Source: an uncultured Clostridia bacterium (GTDB lineage: Bacteria; Bacillota; Clostridia; Oscillospirales; CAG-272). From it: a stretch of 17,018 nt of DNA. The notes beneath the pieces were generated by a model. It worked only from the letters and a program-made list of their open reading frames with translations, ran no database searches and was not told the origin of the DNA. Positions 1-6,615 of this stretch are shown in pieces; the first letter of the stretch is position 1; every line of letters begins with the position of its first letter. The translations under genes were made by a program, and so were the position numbers. Where the stretch lies: assembly GCA_946061315.1 (NCBI GenBank), contig CAMGRB010000003.1, forward strand, positions 1 through 17,018, read 5' to 3'.

Positions 1-982
1 TCTTCTGTTCGAGGGCGACGGTCTGGCCGCGTCTGCGGTTCAGGGTGAAGGTGTGGGTGCTGGCGGCGACGGGGACGGGGGCGTCGGTGCAGGCGTCGTG
101 CCAGGCGGAGGCGGCCTGTTCGGGGGTGAGGTGGAGGGTGAGGGGGCCGTCCCATTTGGCGTGGACGGCGAGCCAGTTTTGGGCGGCGCTGACGTGGTCT
201 CCGCGTCGGGAGTAGAGGTGGACGCCGGCATCCTGGGCGAAATGCTGGAGGAGGGCGACGGGGAGGGTGGGGGAGGCGGACCAGATGGAGGTCCAGGAGG
301 GGAAGGTCTTGCGGAGGAGGGTGGCGCCGTCGGAGCCCTGCCGCAGGGGGACGGCGGTGGCGTCGACGCCGTAGCCGAGCGTCTCGGCGTCGGGGTCGGC
401 GCCGTAGAGGCGCGGGCTGACGCTGCGGTGGGGGCCGTAGAGGAGCCGCTGTCCGGTGACGAGCGTCTCGGTGAGCATGGAGGAGGTGCAGGCGCAGGGG
501 ACGAGGCGCATGCCGGTCATGCGGCAGACATGTTCGGTGGAGAGGCCGTCCTGGTGCCAGACGTCGGGGGCGTGGACCCAGACGAGGGTTCGTCCGTCGG
601 CCTTTAGGTGGCGGTCGATGAGTTCGCGGAGGTCGTCCGCGATGAGGTGGGCGTTGGGGAGCAGGACGAGGCGGTACTGGCCGAGGCGTCCCTGGCTGAC
701 GAGCTGCGGAAGGTCCTCGAGGCGGAAGGCGTCGAAGGGGGCGCCGATGGCGGCGAGCTCCTGGAGCTGGAGTTCGAGCATAGAGCCGGAGAGGACGTCG
801 AGGGTGCGCGAGACGGAGAGCGAGCGGTCGGAGATGAGGACGGCGACCTGGGCGATGGACTGGCGGTCGTCGAGGTGTCGCTGGGCGAAGCGGGTCAGTT
901 GGCGGATGGTCTCCATGAGGTCGGGAGAGCGGAAGGAGCCTTCGCCGAAGAGATCCATGAACCACTGGGCCATGGGGCGCGA
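1..982 (-). CDS. C-terminal part of a GH42-like beta-galactosidase-type glycoside hydrolase (partial at both ends)
   Basis: Reading the minus strand, one frame is open from about 982 to base 1 with no stop, about 326 codons, almost all ending in C or G. An early stretch reads AQWFMDLFGEGSFRSP, followed by a segment around VAVLISDRSLSVS, a hydrophobic strand and loop YRLVLLPNAHLI, then GRTLVWVHAPDVW. This succession resembles the trimerisation (Rossmann-like) domain that follows the TIM barrel in GH42-type beta-galactosidases. The last third (SIWSASPTLP, then AGVHLYSRRGD) resembles the beta-sandwich tail of such enzymes. The catalytic barrel that should precede this part is missing because the frame meets a composition break at about 980; it stays open only to a stop at 1036-1034. 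The C-terminus lies beyond base 1. The family is inferred from pattern, not from a search. The glycine-rich plus-strand frames over this stretch are its antisense shadows. Confidence 0.6.
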
Positions 983-984
983 TA
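976..984. other. Composition break, probable chimeric contig junction
   Basis: Left of about 980 the DNA is roughly 70% G+C with C/G-ending codons on the minus strand. Right of it the DNA is AT-rich with A/T-ending codons on the plus strand. Two genes that point away from each other are both cut inside their coding sequence at this point: the glycoside hydrolase lacks its N-terminal barrel, and the plus-strand surface protein lacks its start. There is no promoter, terminator, insertion sequence or att-like repeat at the break. Confidence 0.7.
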
Positions 985-3636
985 GAAACCTCCAAAGAAA
1001 AGAGCACCATAATTCTCTATGGCGGAAAGCTCCTTAATAATATCGCAATGGGCAAATACAATAACAATCCCGTAAATGCTCAAGTTTATTCAAACGGATA
1101 TATATACGTTTCCGACAAGGTCACGGTAGAAGACGGTGAATGTGCATCACTTGACGGAAATACTTATACCGTTGCAAAGACGTATTTTTATACAAATAAT
1201 AATTATAAGCCTTTGGATATAACGTCGACCGTCATCTACGCAAAAGACGGCTCTGCTCTTGGGTACGGATATTGCGGCAGCAAAACTATTTACCTCAAAA
1301 ACGGCAATACGATAGATAACTTTGACGGCTGCAGTATAACCTTAACCCCTGACGATTACGTTTATTCAAAGAGCAATACGACCTCGTGCCTTTACTATTT
1401 TGATATAGAAAGCATAAATATATCCGAAACGATGACGAGCAACGTTTATTATTTCGGAGAAGAAATGGCACACAAATACGAGCTTACCGAAACCAAGGAC
1501 GCGACCGATACCGAGGCGGGATATCAAAGATACACCTGCTCCGAATGCGGTGACAGTTACGACGTTATACTTGAGCCGACGGGCTGCGAGCACGATTATG
1601 AAATAACCGACGTTGCCTCAACCTGTACGGAGCGCGGATATAAGATAAAAAGGTGCAAAAAATGCGGCTTTGAGATGCAATACGACTTTGTTAACAAGCT
1701 CGGCCACGATTATATTACCGACGTGGTGCCGGCTACCTGCCTTGCAGAAGGCTATATAGACGTAACCTGTTCAAGATGCGATTATCATACTCACGATATT
1801 TACCCCATACTTTCTCATACATACGTTCTCGAAAAGACATACCCGTCGCTTCTTTACCGTTGCGTAAACGGATGCAATCAAAAGGTAGAAAAGACGTATA
1901 TATCTTATCGCAAGGGCCTTGGCAGCTGGGCAAGTGACGAAGCAAAGGAATTTACCCTGGAAGGCGGAGATGTCAGATACACCGTCGAGGTTGAAATCGG
2001 TCAGAAGATAACCGTGGGTCAGACGCTTGACGGAGTGGATATTGCTCACCAGACGGACAGCGGAAGCCAGATTTTCTTTGGCTGGTACACCGAGCAGGGC
2101 GAGGTGTTCTCATACGGCGACGAGATAACCGTAGAGGGCAATATGGTATTCTACGAGGCGTACGGATATGAGATTGACAGCACCAACTACAAGGACTACT
2201 TCTACAAAGGATGGAGATTTTTAAGGCTTACCTCGGACCTTGAACCGACATCAACTCTCGGTTTTGACGGCGGTACGGCAGGACTTGGAGTTATAGACTT
2301 AAACGGACATAATATAACCTTCAAAAACGCAACCGAAGGTGATCAGTACAATAACAGAGCATTTTCTTCAAACCGTCACGGAGTTATACTCATAGGCGAA
2401 GGCGTAATAACTCATATTGCCTCCGATACGAACAAGGAATTTATGTACACGGAGTTCCACGGCTACGGTGACGGAAATAAAGATACGCTTATCCACACAC
2501 TCTGGGTAGGTAAGAACGTAACGATCAATACGACGGGACCGTTGTTCTGCTATCAAAGTACGAACACTACCCCGATAATAAAGATAGCCGGAACGGTAAA
2601 TGCAAAATCCCTTTGCAACGTAAAGGGCGCCACGGTCGAGATTTATCCGAGTGCAAATATTACGTTTACCGACAGCACGAAGCTTTCAAACACTACGGAT
2701 GCTCCCGTACAAGTCAATATATACGGCGGCGATATAAATCTTCCCGAAGGAATAGCGGATATATCGGCTTATCTGGTACCGAGTGCAAAACTTTATAAGT
2801 ATCAGATATCCGGCGGTACTTTCAATATTGACGTACCCGATGAGTTTATATATACGGAGTGCGAGCTTTATCACGATGCGGTAATAGCACCTGAATACGT
2901 TGTTATACTCAAATGTACAAACGGAACGCACGTGTTTGAAAAGCACTCGACCGAAACGATATGCGGAGAATATCTGTGCTCCTGCGGAGTTTCAATAGGC
3001 GGCACAATCGGACACTTGTTCGATACAATAACATCGATAGCATACCCCGACGGATTTGATATGAGAGGTGACAGCAGATACAGATGTACCGTATGTCAGA
3101 TCTGGGACAACGTTGACGTAGGAACGGCAGAGCCGATTTTCATAGCGCTCGGCTACTCCGCAAAGAAGAACAACACCTCAATTTACGGCGGATTTGTCGT
3201 AAATGTTGACGCTCTTAATGCATACAATTCCTACCTTGAACCCGGCAAGGAATTAAAGTACGGCATAATAGTATCAAACGTAACGGGCAAGGACGCACTT
3301 ACTGTTGCAGATGGCTCGATAGATACAAACTCCGTAATGGCGGAGATAAAGGACCATACGCTTACCCGTATCGGTATATCCGTAAACGGACTTGACCCGA
3401 CTGTTGCAAACCACGTAAATCTTCAGATAGTAATAAGCGCATACGTAATAGACGAAAACGGAAATATGAGCTTCGTACAAAAGGACGGAGCAACGGACGG
3501 AAGCTATTACACCTCGGGCATGACGGTAAACGGCACGGAAAACGCCCTCGGCATTATGACGCTCAAACAGGTCGCATACCTCTCAAGCGGAGTGGTACTT
3601 GAGCCCGTAACGACCCCCAAAGAAGAAACAGTATAA
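982..3636 (+). CDS. Secreted/cell-wall surface protein with CxxC repeats and beta-helix-like region (5'-truncated)
   Basis: The frame is open from the junction at about 982. The first ATG is at 1048 but has no ribosome binding site, and the codons before it (ETSKEKSTIILYGGKLLNN) already look like beta-helix coding, so the real start is lost. Counting from 1048 there are 862 residues. Residues 145-285 hold three or four copies of a Clostridia-type repeat with CxxC pairs (CSEC near 164, CKKC near 203, CSRC near 241) and a G-H-x-Y spacer. Residues 286-375 resemble an InlB/Listeria-Bacteroides repeat (FFGWYTEQGE). Residues 376-620 have short alternating strands with IDLNGHNITF and GGTFNI turns, typical of a right-handed beta-helix. 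Two more CxC/CxxC motifs precede a C-terminal module starting around IALGYSAKK. No LPXTG sorting signal or C-terminal membrane segment is seen. Any signal peptide would be in the missing part. Substrate or ligand is unknown; a role in adhesion or glycan binding is only a guess. Confidence 0.65.
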   Translation: METSKEKSTIILYGGKLLNNIAMGKYNNNPVNAQVYSNGYIYVSDKVTVEDGECASLDGNTYTVAKTYFYTNNNYKPLDITSTVIYAKDGSALGYGYCGSKTIYLKNGNTIDNFDGCSITLTPDDYVYSKSNTTSCLYYFDIESINISETMTSNVYYFGEEMAHKYELTETKDATDTEAGYQRYTCSECGDSYDVILEPTGCEHDYEITDVASTCTERGYKIKRCKKCGFEMQYDFVNKLGHDYITDVVPATCLAEGYIDVTCSRCDYHTHDIYPILSHTYVLEKTYPSLLYRCVNGCNQKVEKTYISYRKGLGSWASDEAKEFTLEGGDVRYTVEVEIGQKITVGQTLDGVDIAHQTDSGSQIFFGWYTEQGEVFSYGDEITVEGNMVFYEAYGYEIDSTNYKDYFYKGWRFLRLTSDLEPTSTLGFDGGTAGLGVIDLNGHNITFKNATEGDQYNNRAFSSNRHGVILIGEGVITHIASDTNKEFMYTEFHGYGDGNKDTLIHTLWVGKNVTINTTGPLFCYQSTNTTPIIKIAGTVNAKSLCNVKGATVEIYPSANITFTDSTKLSNTTDAPVQVNIYGGDINLPEGIADISAYLVPSAKLYKYQISGGTFNIDVPDEFIYTECELYHDAVIAPEYVVILKCTNGTHVFEKHSTETICGEYLCSCGVSIGGTIGHLFDTITSIAYPDGFDMRGDSRYRCTVCQIWDNVDVGTAEPIFIALGYSAKKNNTSIYGGFVVNVDALNAYNSYLEPGKELKYGIIVSNVTGKDALTVADGSIDTNSVMAEIKDHTLTRIGISVNGLDPTVANHVNLQIVISAYVIDENGNMSFVQKDGATDGSYYTSGMTVNGTENALGIMTLKQVAYLSSGVVLEPVTTPKEETV

Positions 3637-3653
3637 TACACACGCATTAACTT

Positions 3654-3685
3654 AAAAAGCAGAGCGATTTTCGCTCTGCTTTTTT
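3654..3685 (+). terminator. Strong intrinsic terminator, symmetric
   Basis: AAAAAGCAGAGCGA (3654-3667) pairs perfectly over 14 bp with 3671-3684 around a TTT loop, and the right arm ends in six T. The left arm starts with five A, so the element could also stop transcription arriving from the right. It lies 18 nt after the stop of the surface-protein gene. Confidence 0.9.
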
Positions 3686-3705
3686 AGTTGGCTCCATCGC
3701 TTCCT

Positions 3706-3765
3706 CTACCACGGGAACCCCCAAAGCTCATTCTTCACTTCGGGGAACCCCTACCACGCGAACCC
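3706..3765. repeat. Near-identical 15-nt direct repeat, 45 nt apart
   Basis: CTACCACGGGAACCC at 3706-3720 recurs as CTACCACGCGAACCC at 3751-3765 (14 of 15 match). The intervening DNA contains a related CGGGGAACCC at 3741-3750. It looks like decayed copies of one short intergenic element. Confidence 0.55.
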
Positions 3766-3780
3766 ACCAATTTTGCGGCG

Positions 3781-3804
3781 GGACGGTCAAGACCGTCCCC
3801 TACG
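3781..3804 (-). repeat. GTAGGG-headed hairpin element, copy 1 (minus orientation)
   Basis: GGACGGTC (3781-3788) pairs with GACCGTCC (3791-3798) across two bases. It is followed by CCCTACG (3798-3804), which is the CGTAGGG head of this family read on the minus strand. Confidence 0.6.
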
Positions 3805-3835
3805 GGCACGCTCATTTCGGGGAAGAAGGCTTTTC

Positions 3836-3861
3836 GGCGGGAGCAAGCCGCCCGCCCTACG
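3836..3861 (-). repeat. GTAGGG-headed hairpin element, copy 2 (minus orientation)
   Basis: GGCGGG (3836-3841) pairs with CCCGCC (3851-3856), followed by CCCTACG (3855-3861). The loop carries GAGCAAGCC (3841-3849), whose exact reverse complement GGCTTGCTC is at 4079-4087 in copy 5. The same element is therefore present in both orientations. Confidence 0.6.
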
Positions 3862-3908
3862 ACAAAATTCCTAAAAATCCTTCGTTTAACAATTTACAAT
3901 CCCTCCGT

Positions 3909-3948
3909 CACGGCATACGCCGTGCCACCTCCCTTTGCACAAGGGAGG
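3909..3948. repeat. Double-hairpin repeat unit A
   Basis: Two perfect hairpins lie side by side: CACGGC/GCCGTG (3909-3914 with 3919-3924, loop ATAC) and CCTCCCTT/AAGGGAGG (3928-3935 with 3941-3948, loop TGCAC). A unit of the same plan but different stem sequence is at 4127-4163. The pattern resembles dispersed palindromic repeats of gut Clostridia genomes (from memory, not searched). Confidence 0.6.
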
Positions 3949-3966
3949 CGTTTTGGGGGTTCACGT

Positions 3967-4068
3967 CGTAGGGACCGGCGTCCTCGACGGTCCGATTGTG
4001 AAAAAATAACGGATTTTGTAGGGGTCGGCGTCCTCGACGGTCAGTTTGTAAAAAGGTAACGGTTTTTC
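3967..4068 (+). repeat. Two tandem 50-nt repeat units, GTAGGG-headed copies 3 and 4
   Basis: Unit one starts at 3968 and unit two at 4018. They share GTAGGG, then GGCGTCCTCGACGGTC, and a spacer of the form AAAAA-x-TAACGG-x-TTTT. In unit one GGACCG (3972-3977) pairs with CGGTCC (3988-3993). In unit two the stem has decayed to GTCG/CGAC (4024-4027 with 4035-4038). The element at 4068 begins exactly where a third unit would. Confidence 0.65.
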
Positions 4069-4092
4069 GTAGGGCAGGGGCTTGCTCCTGCC
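4068..4092 (+). repeat. GTAGGG-headed hairpin element, copy 5
   Basis: CGTAGGG (4068-4074) overlaps GGCAGG (4073-4078), which pairs with CCTGCC (4087-4092). The loop contains GGCTTGCTC, the reverse complement of the copy-2 loop. Confidence 0.6.
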
Positions 4093-4126
4093 GCAAGGGA
4101 GGCTTTTCATTCCTTACTCCTCATCC

Positions 4127-4163
4127 ACCGCTGACGCGGTCCCCCTTCTCCCACAGGAGAAGG
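4127..4163. repeat. Double-hairpin repeat unit B
   Basis: ACCGC/GCGGT (4127-4131 with 4136-4140, loop TGAC) is followed by CCTTCTCC/GGAGAAGG (4144-4151 with 4156-4163, loop CACA). Both stems are perfect although their sequences differ from unit A, so pairing is conserved more than sequence. Confidence 0.6.
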
Positions 4164-4290
4164 CTTTTAACCACTCTACTTCTTCCTTTTTCACTTTTAC
4201 CTATTACTTTCAACCGCTCCCGCCGTTTTTGGATTTTGTACGCTCGTTTTTAAGGCCGAAAAAATTGTCGAAAAATTTTTTTGATTTTTG

Positions 4291-4320
4291 AAAAAGTGTA
4301 CCACTTGGTACCACTTTTTT
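4291..4320. promoter_or_regulatory. Tandem GTACCACTT repeat within an imperfect hairpin; possible operator or terminator
   Basis: GTACCACTT occurs at 4298-4306 and again at 4308-4316, a 10-nt period, which places both copies on one face of the helix. The same stretch folds as AAAAAGTG (4291-4298) with CACTTTTT (4312-4319), plus TACC/GGTA inside, one bulged base and a T-run. It can be read as a repressor or activator site in front of the phage late operon, or as a weak terminator shielding it. The sequence alone does not decide. Confidence 0.4.
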
Positions 4321-4331
4321 TATGCAATAAT
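4305..4331 (+). promoter_or_regulatory. Possible promoter of the phage late operon
   Basis: AATAAT (4326-4331) preceded by TG one base upstream (4323-4324) fits an extended -10. TTGGTA (4305-4310) could serve as a -35 but the spacing is only 15 nt. The -35 would sit inside the second GTACCACTT copy, so a protein bound there would affect initiation. It lies about 45 nt upstream of the first late gene and no better candidate was seen between 4190 and 4374. Confidence 0.3.
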
Positions 4332-4374
4332 TGAGTTGTGCAAGCGAGCAGATACCAAAGGATGAGGGGGAGAA

Positions 4375-4839
4375 ATGAGTGAAAAAAGCAAAGGCGACGG
4401 TTTGAGCGCTCCGACAAATGCGGACGGTACGTTATTCGGAGAACAGATGAAAATATCGGGCGATGCGATTAAAAAGGGCGATTATGAAAAACTCTTTTCG
4501 GGGGCAGAGATGCCTACGGAGGCAAAGGAAGTAAAAAAAGCCTCTCGGAGAGGGAGGGCGGAGGCAACAAAATCGGGCAAGGAAACAAATAGCGTTTCGT
4601 TCCCGTCCTCACTTGAAAAAATTCTTTCCATGCGCATAGCCGACGGCAGCGTCCCCGAGGCGCTGACCAAGACGAAGCTCGGGAGCGATATAACGTATCA
4701 GGAGGCAATTTTGCTGGCGCAGGTAATGAAAGCACTAAACGGGGACACACAAGCCGCCGTATTCGTGCGGGATTCCTCGGGCAACAAGCCGAAGGACTGC
4801 GCCGTTTTCACAAAATCCAAAAAATTTGAGGACCTTTGA
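4375..4839 (+). CDS. Probable terminase small subunit (DNA recognition)
   Basis: This 154-residue protein opens the late operon and directly precedes the large terminase. Its start is ATG 4375 with an AGGGGGAGA ribosome binding site. Residues 1-75 are charged and probably disordered, with a basic patch KKASRRGRAEATK near 54-67. Residues 80-150 form a helical domain around ITYQEAILLAQVMKALNGD, then AAVFVRDSSGNKPKD. The pattern 'helix, GDTxAA, RDxxGxKP' is one I associate with the C-terminal domain of many Firmicutes phage small terminases. Such a protein would bind the packaging site and recruit TerL. I see no clear N-terminal helix-turn-helix, so the call rests on the C-terminal pattern and on gene order. 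An alternative is an early structural or regulatory protein of unknown role. Confidence 0.55.
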   Translation: MSEKSKGDGLSAPTNADGTLFGEQMKISGDAIKKGDYEKLFSGAEMPTEAKEVKKASRRGRAEATKSGKETNSVSFPSSLEKILSMRIADGSVPEALTKTKLGSDITYQEAILLAQVMKALNGDTQAAVFVRDSSGNKPKDCAVFTKSKKFEDL

Positions 4840-6614
4840 TAAATGCCCGCTTGCACAAAACGAGGGGAGGAGAGAGCACGGTAAAAAAGGAAATAACGGT
4901 AGAGGATCTTATAAAAAAGAGAAAGCAAAGATGGGAAGAAAGGCACGATATGAATTTCGATGCCGAGCTTACCTCTGCCATTGCGGATAAAATTATCGAC
5001 ACTCCGTCGCTTACAAAGGCGATATTGGAAAAGCCGTATTTACTGATAGAATGTTGCTTTTCGCTTGTCGACAAGAAAAAAAGGAACGTTCCGTTTTTCT
5101 TAAATGAAGTCCAGCGAGATTTCATAGAGAAGCTCGAGCAAAACGGACGCTCAAAACCTTATTTTATCCTGAAGGGCAGACAGCAGGGCTTTACAACCGT
5201 CATAACCGCAATACAACTTGCCTATGCGATAGTTACGAAAAATTTTGCGGGCTTTACGTTAGCCGACAGAGATGATAACACAAAGGCGATATTTATCGAC
5301 AAGGCAAAGGTTATGTATAGCGCCCTGCCCGAAAGGCTCAAACCAACCGAGAAGTTCAACTCGGTAAACGAGCTTTATTTTGACAAACTCAACTCATCGT
5401 GGCGCGTTGCCTCGGCAACGTCAAACGTGGGAAGAAGCCGAACGCTTTCCTTTATACATTACTCGGAGGTCGCCTTTTACCGTTGTCCTCTCTCCGACCT
5501 TCAAAAATCCATTGCCGAGGCGGCGACAAAGGACGCTCTTTGCATCTATGAAACTACGGCAAACGGCTTCAACGAGGCAAAAGAACTGTGGGACGGCGGC
5601 TCCTGTGTCAATCTTTTCTACGAGTGGTGGAAAACTCCCGAATACGTATCGGGCGAGTACGAGTATCTTGAAAATTGCGACGATTGGTTAAGACGCCGTT
5701 TAACCTTTCTTGCAGAAAAGGGGCTTTCAAGAGAACAGATGGCATGGTACGCAAAAAAGTATTCCGCCTACATAGACAAAAACGCGATAAAGCAGGAATA
5801 TCCGTGCACGCCCGAGGAGGCGTTCATATCAAGCGGAGAATGTGTTTTCGACAAGGAGCAGATAAGCAACTATCTCGGTGTTTTCGATATAAAGAGCGAA
5901 AAAGGCTCTTTTGAATATGTAAAGAGAGCACACGAAATACGGGGTATAAAAGGAGAGCTTGTCGGGTGCGAGTATTCGCTTGAAAATATACGCTTTGTGC
6001 CGTGTGAGGCGGGGTATATATCCGTCGTCGAGGAGCCGATAAAGGACAGACCTTACGTCATAGGTGCCGACACGGCGGGTAGCGGTGCCGACTACTTTAC
6101 GGCAAAGGTGATAGACAACACAAACGGCAAATGTGTGGCGACCTTGAGAAAACAAAGGTTTGACGAGGATCTTTTTGCGGAGCAGATATACTGCCTTGGC
6201 AAGTATTATAACGACGCCTTGATAGGAGTGGAAACGAACTTTTCACGCCATCCGGTAAGAGTGTTAAAAAGCCTCGGATATACGAATCTGTACGTGGCGA
6301 AAAGCCTTTCCACCATGTCGGACAAAACGGAGAACTACTACGGGTTTATAACCTCCTCCGTCACAAGACCGATAATAATATCCAACCTTGTGTCGATAAT
6401 GCGTGAAAACATACGTCTTGAAACCGACAGGGAAACGCTTAAAGAAATGACGACCTTTATAAAGAGGGACGACGGGAAATGGGCGGCGGCAGACGGAGCG
6501 CACGACGATCTCGTTATGGCGTCGGCAATAGCGCACTACATAGCAATAGACAATCCTCACGCGCCGATTCTGTCCTGCCCCGAATACGAAGAAAATAATT
6601 ATATGGAGTGGTAA
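4836..6614 (+). CDS. terL: Terminase large subunit (packaging ATPase-nuclease)
   Basis: It packages phage DNA into the prohead with an N-terminal ATPase and cuts concatemers with a C-terminal RNase H-like nuclease. Numbering from TTG 4836 (592 residues): variant Walker A GRQQGFTT near 114-121; Walker B strand LSFIHYSEVAFY near 204-215, with E211 as catalytic glutamate and Ser where Asp is common; coupling motif ETTANG at 239-244. Nuclease acidic residues are D412 in VIGADTAGSG, E466 in IGVETNFS, and D557/D558 in GAHDDLVMA. Length is normal for the family. The start is unclear. TTG 4836 overlaps the upstream stop but is only 3 nt from a weak GAGGA. A very strong AGGGGAGGAG (4863-4872) lies just before an in-frame ACG (4878), which would give a protein starting (M)VKKEITVEDL. 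No ATG, GTG or TTG is correctly placed for that site. Confidence 0.93.
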   Translation: MINARLHKTRGGESTVKKEITVEDLIKKRKQRWEERHDMNFDAELTSAIADKIIDTPSLTKAILEKPYLLIECCFSLVDKKKRNVPFFLNEVQRDFIEKLEQNGRSKPYFILKGRQQGFTTVITAIQLAYAIVTKNFAGFTLADRDDNTKAIFIDKAKVMYSALPERLKPTEKFNSVNELYFDKLNSSWRVASATSNVGRSRTLSFIHYSEVAFYRCPLSDLQKSIAEAATKDALCIYETTANGFNEAKELWDGGSCVNLFYEWWKTPEYVSGEYEYLENCDDWLRRRLTFLAEKGLSREQMAWYAKKYSAYIDKNAIKQEYPCTPEEAFISSGECVFDKEQISNYLGVFDIKSEKGSFEYVKRAHEIRGIKGELVGCEYSLENIRFVPCEAGYISVVEEPIKDRPYVIGADTAGSGADYFTAKVIDNTNGKCVATLRKQRFDEDLFAEQIYCLGKYYNDALIGVETNFSRHPVRVLKSLGYTNLYVAKSLSTMSDKTENYYGFITSSVTRPIIISNLVSIMRENIRLETDRETLKEMTTFIKRDDGKWAAADGAHDDLVMASAIAHYIAIDNPHAPILSCPEYEENNYMEW

Positions 6615-6615
6615 T

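Larger units (their letters stand above)
3687..4290. other. Gene-poor intergenic region packed with small palindromic repeats
   Basis: About 600 bases without a convincing gene. Short open frames here have no ribosome binding site and are made of repeat sequence. The left two thirds hold the hairpin elements listed separately; the right part (4165-4290) is pyrimidine-rich and then A/T-tract-rich with no recognised feature. No integrase, tRNA gene or att core was recognised, although the left end of the phage region probably lies here. Confidence 0.6.

Noticed and set aside
53..607. Long plus-strand glycine-rich open frame in the first kilobase
   Set aside because: It is antisense to a better minus-strand frame with hydrolase-like sequence; its G/E/V/A-only composition is the shadow of GC-rich codons.
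608..985. Plus-strand acidic frame of 125 residues
   Set aside because: Antisense of the same hydrolase fragment; no ribosome binding site.
456..1037. Plus-strand Arg/Ser-rich frame across the junction
   Set aside because: Low-complexity shadow of the minus-strand gene, and it crosses the composition break.
1048..1050. ATG 1048 as true start of the surface protein
   Set aside because: No ribosome binding site upstream, and the preceding in-frame codons look like coding sequence of the same protein up to the junction.
3688..4059. 123-residue frame in the intergenic region
   Set aside because: Made of the hairpin repeats; no ribosome binding site and no protein-like pattern.
3968..4068. Possible CRISPR array
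   Set aside because: Only two tandem units, no unique spacers of even length between identical repeats, and no cas gene in the window.
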